A stretch of 64,000 nt of DNA from Planctomycetota bacterium (GTDB taxonomy: Bacteria; Planctomycetota; PLA2; JAEUHO01). A program made the translations under genes and the position numbers. The notes beneath the pieces are model-generated. The model did not search any database, was not told where the DNA came from, and saw only the letters and a program-made list of their open reading frames with translations. Positions within the stretch are counted from its first letter, which is position 1. Each line of letters opens with the position of its first letter. Positions 16,406-24,983 of this stretch are shown one piece after another. Where the stretch lies: contig JACKGW010000009.1 of NCBI GenBank assembly GCA_020631815.1, positions 76,965-140,964 on the forward strand, read 5' to 3'.

Positions 16406-18574
16406 GTGCCGCGGGGAACGATCGTCGTGCTGCTCGTGCTGCTGGCCGCGGGTCTCGCCGCGTGGCTCGTGCTCGGTGGCAGCGAGCGCACGTCCGGGCA
16501 GCGCGAGCTGATCGACAGCGCAGTATCGGCAGATGTCGAGGACGCCGCACCGCTGCTCGGCAGTGCGTCACTCGCCGGGGACGGCGCATCGACGGCCGAG
16601 GCTGCTGCCCTGCAGGCCCGCCTCGGTCCTTGGGTCGCCTCGCTCCTCGTCGAGGGCCCTGACGGCACACCGGTGGTCGGCGCGCAGGTGACGGCGCGAA
16701 GCACGGTGGAGGCGTTTGCGCTTGCTCCGCACCAAGGGCGCGACGTGGCCCGCGCCCGCACGGGCGTCGATGGTCGCGTGCACCTCGGCGCGTTGCCGAC
16801 CCCAACGCTGACGGTCCTTGTCACCGCCCCTGGATTCGCGCCGCGATCCCTGTCCCTCGAGCTTCCCCAACCTGGCTCCGAGGCTCCCGTTCACCGTGTT
16901 CGCTTGTGGCCGCCGGGTACGGTCCTTCACGTCGTCGTCCATGCCCAAGACGGCACGCCTCTCTCCGGTGCTGAAGTCCTCGCGCACGGCTCGCTCGGCG
17001 ACATCCACCGACCGCCGCCGCTCCGGACCGATGCGGCAGGACGCGCCGAGCTGGCGCTTGGGATGTGGCGGGATCTCGAGGTGGTCGTACGCGCCCCTGG
17101 CTATCTCCAGTTCCGCACGTCCACCATCGCTTGGACTCTTGGCGACGTCGAATCGCTGGACGTCACCCTTCAGCGCGCACGCGAAGTGAGCGGTCAGCTC
17201 GTCGCGAACCCGCCGCACCACGTCCCCGCGGACGTGACGCTCTCCATCTGGACCCGGGACGTGACGCCCGCCGAGTCCACCGGCGCATGGATCGAGAAGG
17301 GCCTCGGAGACCAAGGGCGCTTCCGCATCTGGGCATCGCCCGACGAGTCCCAGGCAGGGCTCAAGCTCGCGGCCGCCAGCGCTTCGCATGGGCCGCTGGG
17401 CGTCTTCGAGATCGACCTGACCAAACCCACGACGCAGCTGCGGTTCGACCTCACCCCTGCGCTGAGCCGACTCCGCACGCAGGCCGTGTACGTGGAGCAC
17501 GCAGATGGTCGTCCGGCGATCGGCCTCGTGATCGAAGTCCCCGTGTACCTGGCCAGCGGCGGTCGCCTCCAGCTGCGTGCCGTTCTGGACGACATCGGGC
17601 ATGCCGAGCTCCCGTGGCCGCCCGACGCAGACGAACCGGACACGCTCGCGGTCTACGACGCGCTCGGGATTCGGCAGCAGCTCGGGTCCCAGGACAAGGC
17701 GGATGGCGTGTGGAGCCTGCGTCCCTACGGAGCGGCCCACGGCTTCGTGGCTGCGAGCGACGGCAGCCGACCCGAGAGCGCCGTGGTCGGCTTCTACCCC
17801 GCGGGAGGGCAACCGTTCTGGCAGTTCCGCCCCGCGGAGCTTCGTGGCTGGTGGCGCCCTTGCGACGCACGCGGCGAGTTCACATGCGCCGGTCTGGCGC
17901 CCGGTCCGTACTACGTCATGGCCGGGGCGAGCACGGCGGAGCGCGCGCCATCCCTCGAGGGCCTTCCCCAGATCGACGTGAAAGCCGGTGAGGTGACGGA
18001 AGTGGGCACCGTCACTCTCGCACCTCGTCGCATCGTCTCGGGCCACGTACGCGATGCGCGGGGCAAGCCCGTTGCGGGGCTCGAGGTGTACGCCCTCGTG
18101 GCGACTTCGCGCGGCCAGACGTGGGCCGGTCGGGACGAGACCGACCAAGACGGCGCCTTCCAGCTCCCGATCGCCCAGGAGGGGCAGCTCCGCGTGGGCG
18201 GCAACGACCCGCGATGGAAGCAGCCCTACGTGCGAAGCAGCGTGAGTCCGGAGGTTCCGATCGAGATCACGTTGACGGACACGCCGTTGGTCGTGGTGCG
18301 CTTCGAGCGGCGTACGCCCCCCGACGGCGCCGCCGCCACGCTCTGCCTCAGCCCTGTGGGAGAGCCGCAAACCCACGCCGTTCGGGGGACGATCTTCGGG
18401 CACGAGCTGCGCGTACAGCTGCCCGCCAACCTCGAACCCGAAACCGCCTACGAGGGTTGGATCGAATGCGGGGACTACCTCGGTGACATCACGCCACTGC
18501 CGACGGATCTCTCGGGCCCCGGCCCCCACGTGATCAAGATGTGGACGCGGCTGCCCGAGGATGACGACGAGTAG
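16406..18574 (+). CDS. Membrane-anchored multi-domain protein (paralogue 2)
   Basis: A 722-residue protein starting at GTG (MPRGTIVVLLVLLAAGLAAW) with a single N-terminal membrane anchor. It has at least three carboxypeptidase-regulatory-like units (VEGPDGTPVVGAQVTARS, VHAQDGTPLSGAEVLAHG, VRDARGKPVAGLEVYALV) and the family C-terminal module with YEGWIECGDYLGDITPLPTD and tail PEDDDE. Strong similarity to the next gene along the whole length, strongest at both ends, shows a tandem duplication. Two conserved Cys residues in the DARGEFTCAGLAPGPYYV block and the IECGD motif may form a disulfide. Function unknown. Confidence 0.85.
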   Translation: MPRGTIVVLLVLLAAGLAAWLVLGGSERTSGQRELIDSAVSADVEDAAPLLGSASLAGDGASTAEAAALQARLGPWVASLLVEGPDGTPVVGAQVTARSTVEAFALAPHQGRDVARARTGVDGRVHLGALPTPTLTVLVTAPGFAPRSLSLELPQPGSEAPVHRVRLWPPGTVLHVVVHAQDGTPLSGAEVLAHGSLGDIHRPPPLRTDAAGRAELALGMWRDLEVVVRAPGYLQFRTSTIAWTLGDVESLDVTLQRAREVSGQLVANPPHHVPADVTLSIWTRDVTPAESTGAWIEKGLGDQGRFRIWASPDESQAGLKLAAASASHGPLGVFEIDLTKPTTQLRFDLTPALSRLRTQAVYVEHADGRPAIGLVIEVPVYLASGGRLQLRAVLDDIGHAELPWPPDADEPDTLAVYDALGIRQQLGSQDKADGVWSLRPYGAAHGFVAASDGSRPESAVVGFYPAGGQPFWQFRPAELRGWWRPCDARGEFTCAGLAPGPYYVMAGASTAERAPSLEGLPQIDVKAGEVTEVGTVTLAPRRIVSGHVRDARGKPVAGLEVYALVATSRGQTWAGRDETDQDGAFQLPIAQEGQLRVGGNDPRWKQPYVRSSVSPEVPIEITLTDTPLVVVRFERRTPPDGAAATLCLSPVGEPQTHAVRGTIFGHELRVQLPANLEPETAYEGWIECGDYLGDITPLPTDLSGPGPHVIKMWTRLPEDDDE

Positions 18575-18658
18575 GAGCTCGTTCTCGAGCGCAGCGCGAA
18601 CGCGTATCGCGTGCAGGACGCCGTGACGATGCGGCTGTCGTCGGACCCCCAAGGTGCG

Positions 18659-18664
18659 TATCGT
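18659..18664 (+). promoter_or_regulatory. Putative -10 element for paralogue 3
   Basis: TATCGT lies 6 bases before the GTG at 18671, in the same position as TATCCT before paralogue 2. This conserved placement is the main reason for choosing 18671 as the start. Confidence 0.5.
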
Positions 18665-18670
18665 GGGGCC

Positions 18671-20845
18671 GTGCCGCGGGGAATGATCGTCGTGCTGCTC
18701 GTGCTGCTGGCCGCTGGCCTCGCAGCATGGCTGCTGGTGGACAGCGGCGCGTCTGGGGTGCGCCAAGGCCACCTGGGCGAGGATGCGACGCCGCTAGAGG
18801 ACGAACGCACGGACGGCTCCCTGCGGACGCCGGACTTGGCGGCCCAGGGCACCGCGGTCGCGAGCCCGCACGCAGGCACGGCAACACCAGGTCCCTGGGG
18901 CCTACCCGTGATCGTCGAGGGGGCTGGCGGCTCACCCCTGGCGGGGGCGCGCGTCGAGGTGCGGCGCACGCAGTCGCTGCTCTTCGAGCCCAACCAGGAA
19001 GGCTGTGTGCTCGCCACGGGGCGTACGGATGCACAGGGTCGTGCGTTCCTCGCGGACCTCTCGACGCCAGGGGTCGAGCTGAACGTGACAGCCGACGGCC
19101 ATGCGCCCCGCACCCTGCTTGTGTCGCTCCCCTCGCCCGGTGTGCAGCCGGCTCCAACGCGTGTGCGCCTCTGGCCCCCCGGGACGACGCTGCACATCAC
19201 GGTGCGCAGCGTGGAGGGGGAGCCCCTGGAGCGCGCCCGCGTCTTCATCTACGACAGCCGACGAGGAATGGGCCGCCATCAGCAGCTGCTCTTGACCGAC
19301 GCCTCGGGAGAGGCTTCGGCCCCCCTCGGGCCGTGGCGCAGGTTCCACGTGGTGGTCCAGCGACCGGGCTTTGGCAGCATCCTGAGCGGGGGCGATGTCG
19401 GCACCTTGGAGGCGAGCGCGCGACTCGACATCCAGCTCGCACCAGCGCAGGAGGTCAGCGGCAGATTCGTCGCACAGCCGCCCTACCGCGTTCCCCCGGA
19501 CCTGAGCTTCCGCGCGGGACGTGCGCCCCCCGAGGCCGCTGCGACGAGCTCCACCTGGACGGAAGTCTCGCCCGAAGATCACGGCCGCTTCCGCGTGTGG
19601 TGGGTGCGCGCGCCGGAGCAGACCACGGGGAGGATCGCCCTCTTCAGCCGGTCCTACGAGGCCCTGGGCGGCTTCGCGATCGATCTGACCCAGCCCACGA
19701 CCGACCTGGAGCTCGACCTCACACCCCAGCTCCGTGACGCGGGTTCCGTCGCCGTGGAGGTGCAGTACCCCGACGGCCGCCCCGCCGCTGGCCTCGCCGT
19801 CCAGGTGGACCGCGTGCGCACGCGAGGACCCATCGGCCTGACGCCCGGCGTGCTCGATGCGCAGGGTCGAGCGGAGCTGCCCTGGCCCAAGGACCTGGAC
19901 CCGCCGACGAGCGTGGCGGTGTTCGACAACCAGGGCATCCGACATCACCTCCGCGCCGAGGATCGTGTCGAGGGCGTGTTCCGGATGCGGCGCTACGGCA
20001 CCGCGCACGGGCAGGTCACCGCGGCGGACGGCGCGCGCGTGCCCGAGGCCGTCGTCGCCTTCTACCCCCAGTCGGACGTGACCGACGGCTGGCGCTACAT
20101 GAATGCTTCGCAGGTGGGCATGTGGCAGGCCTGCGACGCCCAGGGGGAGTTCCGCTGCGCCGGGTTGGCCCCCGGTCACTACCACGTCGTGGGCGGAGCG
20201 AACGCGTCGGAGGTGACCACGACCCTCGCGGGCACGCCGGTCATCGAGGTGAAGGCGGGCGAAACGGCCGAAGTCGGCGTCGTTCGCTTGCAGCCGCGTC
20301 AGCTCCTGCGGGGTCGCCTCCGCGACGCGGACGGACAACCTGTTCCCGGTGTCTTCGTCGTGGGGACGGTGCAGGCGGCGGGTGGCGAGCCGTGGATCGG
20401 CCGCGACGAGTCCGACGAGGAGGGAGCCTTCGAGCTGCCGCTGGCCCACCTCGGCCACATCAGCGTGTACGTCTCGGATCCGCGCTGGCCCCAGCCCTAC
20501 GAAGCCGATCTCGTCGAGCCCTTGCAGCCTCTCGAGCTCGTGCTGGCTGCCACGCCGGTGCTGGTCGTTCGCTTCCAGCGCCGCACGCCTCCGGATGGTG
20601 CGTCGGCGAAGCTCTGCCTGAGCCCCGTCGGGGCCCCCAAGACGCACACGCTCGGCGGGACCATCTTCGGCCACGAGCTGCGCGTTCGCCTCCCCGCCAA
20701 CCTCGAGCCCGACACGGCCTACGAGGGGTGGATCGAGTGCGGCGACTACCTGGGCGACGTCACGCCGCTGCCGACGGACCTCTCGGGCCCCGGCCCCCAC
20801 GTGATGAGCATGTGGACGCGGCTGCCCGAAGACGACGACGAGTAG
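18671..20845 (+). CDS. Membrane-anchored multi-domain protein (paralogue 3)
   Basis: A 724-residue protein starting at GTG (MPRGMIVVLLVLLAAGLAAW), matching the start of paralogue 2; an in-frame ATG at 18611 would add 20 residues absent from the paralogue. It repeats the carboxypeptidase-regulatory-like units (VEGAGGSPLAGARVEVRR, VRSVEGEPLERARVFIYD, LRDADGQPVPGVFVVGTV) and the C-terminal YEGWIECGDYLGDVTPLPTD module with tail PEDDDE. Third in a tandem array, all on the same strand, each with its own putative promoter. The downstream 400 bases hold a riboswitch for the next gene. Confidence 0.85.
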   Translation: MPRGMIVVLLVLLAAGLAAWLLVDSGASGVRQGHLGEDATPLEDERTDGSLRTPDLAAQGTAVASPHAGTATPGPWGLPVIVEGAGGSPLAGARVEVRRTQSLLFEPNQEGCVLATGRTDAQGRAFLADLSTPGVELNVTADGHAPRTLLVSLPSPGVQPAPTRVRLWPPGTTLHITVRSVEGEPLERARVFIYDSRRGMGRHQQLLLTDASGEASAPLGPWRRFHVVVQRPGFGSILSGGDVGTLEASARLDIQLAPAQEVSGRFVAQPPYRVPPDLSFRAGRAPPEAAATSSTWTEVSPEDHGRFRVWWVRAPEQTTGRIALFSRSYEALGGFAIDLTQPTTDLELDLTPQLRDAGSVAVEVQYPDGRPAAGLAVQVDRVRTRGPIGLTPGVLDAQGRAELPWPKDLDPPTSVAVFDNQGIRHHLRAEDRVEGVFRMRRYGTAHGQVTAADGARVPEAVVAFYPQSDVTDGWRYMNASQVGMWQACDAQGEFRCAGLAPGHYHVVGGANASEVTTTLAGTPVIEVKAGETAEVGVVRLQPRQLLRGRLRDADGQPVPGVFVVGTVQAAGGEPWIGRDESDEEGAFELPLAHLGHISVYVSDPRWPQPYEADLVEPLQPLELVLAATPVLVVRFQRRTPPDGASAKLCLSPVGAPKTHTLGGTIFGHELRVRLPANLEPDTAYEGWIECGDYLGDVTPLPTDLSGPGPHVMSMWTRLPEDDDE

Positions 20846-20894
20846 CGCGTCGCCGCCACCCGGAACGCCCTTCCCTCCTGGGGTCGCCGCGGCG

Positions 20895-20900
20895 TAGGCT
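20895..20900 (+). promoter_or_regulatory. Putative -10 element driving the cobalamin riboswitch transcript
   Basis: TAGGCT lies 28 bases before the first base-paired position of the riboswitch, so transcription would start shortly before the aptamer. It is the same hexamer seen before several start codons here. Confidence 0.45.
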
Positions 20901-20927
20901 GCGCCGCGTTCTTTCCATCCACGAGGT

Positions 20928-21112
20928 GGCGCGGATCCCGAAGCCGTTCGTTCGCGGACGGCTGGAAGCGAGGTGCAAATCCTCCGCGGGACCGCCGCTG
21001 TGACCGGGGACCGACCCCCCACGGCCGCTTCATGCGGTCAGCCACTGGGCAGCAATGCCTGGGAAGGCGAGGGGCGAGGAACGATCCGGAAGCCAGAAGA
21101 CCGATCCACGCC
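20928..21112 (+). promoter_or_regulatory. Cobalamin (adenosylcobalamin) riboswitch
   Basis: The conserved core is intact: GGTGCAAATCCTCCGCGGGA, then CCGCCGCTGTGA (20992-21003), the B12 box GCCACTGGG (21041-21049), GGGAAGGCG (21061-21069) and AAGCCAGAAGACC (21090-21102). The closing P1 stem is formed by GGCG-C-GGATC (20928-20937) and GATCC-A-CGCC (21103-21112). These are the family hallmarks, so the assignment is strong. It controls the lipoprotein gene at 21248, predicting repression when B12 is plentiful. The 402 bases between paralogue 3 and the lipoprotein gene contain only the promoter-like hexamer, this aptamer and the likely expression platform. Confidence 0.94.
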
Positions 21113-21210
21113 GCCCCATCCCCCACGCCCCGGAACCGGGCGGTGGGAACGCGTGTCTTCGTGGACCGCGCCGGGCCGTCGTGGCCCTGTTGCGCTCCCG
21201 GGCTCGTCGC

Positions 21211-21242
21211 GCTCCTGCCCCTCGACCGCCAGGGCCAGGAGC
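21211..21242 (+). promoter_or_regulatory. Hairpin sequestering the ribosome-binding site (likely riboswitch expression platform)
   Basis: GCTCCTG (21211-21217) pairs with CAGGAGC (21236-21242), extended by CCC/GGG across one bulged C, with an 11-base loop. The 3' arm contains the AGGAG ribosome site of the gene at 21248. An alternative pairing of TGGCCCTG (21182-21189) with CAGGGCCA (21230-21237) would compete with it. This suggests translational control by the riboswitch. Pairing is read from sequence; the regulatory role is inference. Confidence 0.55.
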
Positions 21243-21247
21243 TTCCG

Positions 21248-22900
21248 ATGTCCCACGCCTTGTTCGTGGGTCGCGCCGTCGCCGGTCTCGCGACGTCCAC
21301 GCGCCCCGTCTCCTTCGTGCGTCCCCTCTCCTGCGCGTCGTTGCTCGCGCTCGCGCTTCTCGCGCTCTCCGCCTGCGGGGGCGGCGGCGCCGCGCCCAAG
21401 CCCTTCGCCGTTCTCCCGCCCAGTGGCGGCAATGGGGGCGGCACGCCCGGCACACCCCTGCCTCCCCCCCAGGCGCAGTCGCCGACCTGGACGCTCGACG
21501 CGATCACGCACTCGCGCACACCGCTCTATGGCGCGTTCCCCAGCGACCTCGTGCGCTACGGCAACACCCTGTTCACCGTGGACGCGGACCAGGTCGAAGC
21601 GGCCGGCGCGTGGATCGTGCCGTTCGACATCGACGGTGACGCGCCGGTCGCCTCCACCACGTACGTGCCCGTGCACATCGGTATCGACGACCTCGTGGAC
21701 GGGCTCGGGCAGACAGCCAACCCGGTCCAGCCGATCGGCTTCGGCTTCTACCTCAACGAGATGGAGGTCGTGGGCGACCGACTTGGCTTCATCTTGGCCA
21801 ATGCGGGCGGCTCGGACAGTGCGCCGCCGCTCTCCAACCTCCTGGTCTTCGACCCGCGTACCGGCCAAGTGCTGCAGACCTTGAATCTCGTGCGCGGCTA
21901 CGCGACCGCGGACACGATCCTCGACTCGTCGGGCGCCGTGGTCCCCGGCAACGCGTTCCAGCAGAGTGGCGCGGAAGCGTTGGCCTACGTCCCGACCAGC
22001 CCCACCACCGGCAAGCTCTACGTCGGCATGGCCAACCTGATCGTGGGCTATCCCTCGTTCGGCGCGATCAAGTACCCCGGTACGGTCCAGGTGTTCGACG
22101 TGGACCGCACCAGCGACCCCATCGTCACGCTCACCGACGACCCCGTGGGCCTCGCCACGCACACGCTGCGCACGGGTGCGTACAACCCCGTGTCGCTCGA
22201 CGTCATTGCGGACACGCTCGGCATCGGCGGGCCGCGCCTGCTCGTCACGCTGGGCGGTACCACGGCGTACGACGCCAGCTTCAACCTCGTGCCCGTGACA
22301 CCCGCGGCCGTCGAAGTGCGCGATGGCGCCAGCGGCACCTTCCTCGGCTCGTTCGAGCTGGGCCTCACGGGCCTCGTCAATCGCCCCGCCATCGGGCGCG
22401 ATGGCGCGGGCCACCACGTCGGCTACTTCCCCAGCGGCGTGACGGGCGAGGTGTACGCGCTCTGGCTCGACGGGCTCTTCAGCGTGACGCCCGACCCCAC
22501 GCGGCTCGCCGTGCTGCGCGGTCCGATGAACGGCATCTCGGTCGCGGGCCCCAGTGGCTCGCCCGGCGGCAACCTGGCGGGCATCGCGCTGGCGCCCGAC
22601 GGCGACGTGTTGGTGGTGTCCGGCTTCGGCGACTTCTTCACGAACCGCCCGGGCCGCCTCGTTCTCGCGAGCTTGCCGTACGACGTCGTCGCGGACAGCC
22701 GCGTGGGCACGGACTTCACGCCGGGCCTCTCCGAGTTCGCCACCGTGGCCGGACGCACGCTGGGCGCCGTGGTGTTGGATCCGAACCCCGGCACGCGCCC
22801 CGATGTGTACGTGAACGTCTCGGGCACGCTGGACGATCTTGGCCTCGGCGCGTCCGGCGCCTCGGTCGGGAGCCTGGCGACGCACGGCTTGATCGACTGA
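21248..22900 (+). CDS. Riboswitch-controlled lipoprotein, probable beta-propeller
   Basis: A 550-residue protein with the lipobox LSAC (Cys43) at the end of a long signal peptide, followed by a Gly/Pro linker. The mature part is beta-rich with repeated blade-like units (PRLLVTLGGTTAYDASFNLV, APDGDVLVVSGFGDFF, GKLYVGMANLIVGYPSFG) and no enzyme motif. The ATG at 21248 is set by AGGAG seven bases upstream; a longer open frame runs back through the riboswitch and is not coding. Control by a cobalamin riboswitch points to a role in B12 or cobalt handling. A surface B12-binding role like that of the propeller lipoprotein BtuG of Bacteroides is possible but unproven; no TonB-dependent receptor lies nearby. 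Confidence 0.8.
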   Translation: MSHALFVGRAVAGLATSTRPVSFVRPLSCASLLALALLALSACGGGGAAPKPFAVLPPSGGNGGGTPGTPLPPPQAQSPTWTLDAITHSRTPLYGAFPSDLVRYGNTLFTVDADQVEAAGAWIVPFDIDGDAPVASTTYVPVHIGIDDLVDGLGQTANPVQPIGFGFYLNEMEVVGDRLGFILANAGGSDSAPPLSNLLVFDPRTGQVLQTLNLVRGYATADTILDSSGAVVPGNAFQQSGAEALAYVPTSPTTGKLYVGMANLIVGYPSFGAIKYPGTVQVFDVDRTSDPIVTLTDDPVGLATHTLRTGAYNPVSLDVIADTLGIGGPRLLVTLGGTTAYDASFNLVPVTPAAVEVRDGASGTFLGSFELGLTGLVNRPAIGRDGAGHHVGYFPSGVTGEVYALWLDGLFSVTPDPTRLAVLRGPMNGISVAGPSGSPGGNLAGIALAPDGDVLVVSGFGDFFTNRPGRLVLASLPYDVVADSRVGTDFTPGLSEFATVAGRTLGAVVLDPNPGTRPDVYVNVSGTLDDLGLGASGASVGSLATHGLID

Positions 22901-22917
22901 AGCCTCCCCGCGGTCGG

Positions 22918-22923
22918 TAGACT
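22918..22923 (+). promoter_or_regulatory. Putative -10 element for the nfeD-floA operon
   Basis: TAGACT lies 6 bases before the ATG at 22930; the spacer holds no ribosome site. It also means the operon need not depend on the upstream riboswitch transcript. Confidence 0.55.
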
Positions 22924-22929
22924 CCGGCC

Positions 22930-24465
22930 ATGCGGCGCGCTTTCCTGGCCCTGCTCGTCCTGCTCGCGGGCTCGCTGGCTGTCGCCTCCGCCGAGGAGGC
23001 GCACACGCCCGGCGAGACGCGCGGGCCCTTCCACCGTCTGTGGATGGTGGACTTGGAGGGCCCCATCGACGCCATGCAGCGGGCCTACCTGCTCAGGCGC
23101 TTCGAGGCGGCCAAGAAGGCCGACATCGACTGCCTCATCCTGCGCGTCGAGTCGCCCGGCGGCATCATCGTCGAGGCCAAGGAGATCGGCGACGCGCTGC
23201 TCGACATGCCCGAGTCGATCCACACGATCGCGTGGGTGCCCAAGGAGGCCTCCAGCGCGGCCGCGTGGATCAGCTTGGCCTGCGACGAGATCGTGCTCAC
23301 GCCCTACGCCACGATCGGCGATTGCCAGCCGATCCTCATGGACGCGGGCGGCGCGCCGGTCCCGGTGGGCGAGAAGATCGAGACCGTGCTGCGTGCCTGG
23401 TTCCGCGCCTACGCCGATCGCAAGCACCACCCCGTGCTGCTCTCGCAGGCCATGGTCAGTGAGCACCTCGAGGTGCTCGAGGTGCGCGAGCGCGGCGGCA
23501 CGCGCCGCTTCTTCGTCGAGGCGGCGGCGATGGACGGGGACGACCCCGAGCGCATCGTGGTGCCCGAGGTGGGCCTGCGCGCCCAGGACGTCGTCCAGGT
23601 CGGCGCCCCCGTGGTGGCCAAGGGGCAGCTGCTCACGCTGACCGGGCGTGAGGCGTTCGACGTCGGCTTCATTGACCGACGCATCGGCGCGGAGGGGCTG
23701 CCCGCCGATGAGGACGCGTTCCTTGCCGCCGTCGAGGCCCCGGGCGCCACGCTCGAGCGCATCTCCATGTCTCCGGGCGAGCGCGCGGGCCGTTGGCTGC
23801 TGGGCCTCACGGGCGTGCTCGCCGCCATCATCGGCATCGGGGCCATGTTGTTCCTCTGGCAGGGCAGCACGCTCGCGGGCCTCATCGGCGCGTCCGCCCT
23901 CGTGTTGCTGCTGCTCATCACGGGCACCGTGGAGCACCTGCACGGCCTGCCACTGTTCTTGCTGGCGCTGGGGCTCGTCCTGCTGGCCGTGGAAGTGTTC
24001 GTCATTCCCGGCTTCGGCATCGCGGGCGTGCTGGGCATCGCCAGCCTCGCGTTCGGAGCGCTGCTGCTCACCACCGGTGCGTCGCTTCCCGACAAGGACA
24101 TGACCCTCACCCAAGAGGCGGTCGTGCGCTTCGGGCTCCAGTTCGTGGTCACCATGCTCGCGTGCATGGCGATCCTGCTGGTCGCAGCGCGGACCATGCC
24201 GGGAAGGCTGGGCGGCCGGCGCCGCGGCCCCGGCGCGCTCCCCGAGGGCGGCCTCGAGCGCGCCGAGATCGTCGCCCCCGCGCACGCGGGGGACCGCGGC
24301 GTCGCGCTCACGGTCCTCCGACCCTCGGGACGCGCGCGCCTCGGCGGCGCCATCGTGGACGTCATGACCGAAGGCGGCTACGTCGAAGCGAATCGCCCCA
24401 TCGTCGTCCTGCGCACCGAAGGCCACGTCGTCGTGGTGCGCGAGGACGAGGAGGCCTCCGCGTGA
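22930..24465 (+). CDS. nfeD: NfeD family protein with ClpP-like serine protease domain
   Basis: A 511-residue long-form NfeD. A signal peptide (residues 1-21) precedes a ClpP/crotonase-like domain with VDLEGPIDAMQRAYLLRRFE, LRVESPGGII and EASSAAAWISLACDEIVLTP; by alignment to the STOPP/1510-N type proteases, Ser109 is the likely nucleophile. Four hydrophobic segments span about residues 285-425, and the C-terminus is the small OB-fold NfeD domain (LRPSGRARLGGAIVDVMTEG). Such proteins pair with flotillin/stomatin-like proteins. Its stop overlaps the GTG of the short NfeD gene by 4 bases, and floA follows, so the three form one translationally coupled unit. Confidence 0.92.
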   Translation: MRRAFLALLVLLAGSLAVASAEEAHTPGETRGPFHRLWMVDLEGPIDAMQRAYLLRRFEAAKKADIDCLILRVESPGGIIVEAKEIGDALLDMPESIHTIAWVPKEASSAAAWISLACDEIVLTPYATIGDCQPILMDAGGAPVPVGEKIETVLRAWFRAYADRKHHPVLLSQAMVSEHLEVLEVRERGGTRRFFVEAAAMDGDDPERIVVPEVGLRAQDVVQVGAPVVAKGQLLTLTGREAFDVGFIDRRIGAEGLPADEDAFLAAVEAPGATLERISMSPGERAGRWLLGLTGVLAAIIGIGAMLFLWQGSTLAGLIGASALVLLLLITGTVEHLHGLPLFLLALGLVLLAVEVFVIPGFGIAGVLGIASLAFGALLLTTGASLPDKDMTLTQEAVVRFGLQFVVTMLACMAILLVAARTMPGRLGGRRRGPGALPEGGLERAEIVAPAHAGDRGVALTVLRPSGRARLGGAIVDVMTEGGYVEANRPIVVLRTEGHVVVVREDEEASA

Positions 24466-24983
24466 TCCTCGCGATCCTGCTGCTGCTCGTCGGCCTCGCG
24501 TTCATCGTGGCCGAGGTCTTCTTCCCCTCGATGGGGTTGCTGGGCCTCGCCGCGGGCGCCGCCATCCTGTTCGGCCTCGTCGTAGGCTTCGAGGAGGGCG
24601 GCCAGGTCGTCGGCTGGATCCTCATCGCCGCCGTGGCCGTGGCCGTGCCCTTCACGCTGCGCACGGCGTTCCGCGTCCTGCCGCGTCTGGGCTTCGGCCG
24701 GCGCATGATCCTTGCCGGCCCGGCCACCGAGCCGGGCCCCGGCCTCCCCGACCATCGCCCGCTCGTCGGCGCCAAGGGCGTCGCCGAGAGCGACCTCAGG
24801 CCGTCGGGCATGGCCCGCTTCGGCGAGACGCGCATCAGCGTGGTCGCTGCGTCCGGGTACCTGCCTCGATCGAGCGAGCTCGTCGTGCTGGCGGTCGACG
24901 GCCCCGAGATCCGCGTGGACCTGGCCCCGACAGCGTCGGTGCCTTCCACGAACGACAACCCCGAACCGGAGACCCGCTCATGA
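24462..24983 (+). CDS. Short NfeD-type membrane protein with OB-fold
   Basis: A 173-residue protein starting at the GTG that overlaps the previous stop (GTGA). Two hydrophobic segments (VILAILLLLVGLAFIVAEVF and GWILIAAVAVAVPFTL) are followed by a C-terminal OB-like domain (LVGAKGVAESDLRPSGMARF, GETRISVVAASGYLP) typical of the NfeD C-terminal domain. It lacks the protease domain. The ending overlaps the ATG of floA by 4 bases. Likely a membrane partner of the long NfeD protein and of the flotillin-like protein. Confidence 0.85.
   Translation: MILAILLLLVGLAFIVAEVFFPSMGLLGLAAGAAILFGLVVGFEEGGQVVGWILIAAVAVAVPFTLRTAFRVLPRLGFGRRMILAGPATEPGPGLPDHRPLVGAKGVAESDLRPSGMARFGETRISVVAASGYLPRSSELVVLAVDGPEIRVDLAPTASVPSTNDNPEPETRS

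Noticed and set aside
16568..18772. Long minus-strand open frame opposite paralogue 2
   Set aside because: Antisense shadow; similar shadows occur opposite each paralogue.
20928..21112. RNase P RNA or another structured RNA at the riboswitch position
   Set aside because: The B12 box and core match the cobalamin riboswitch, and RNase P signature sequences are absent.
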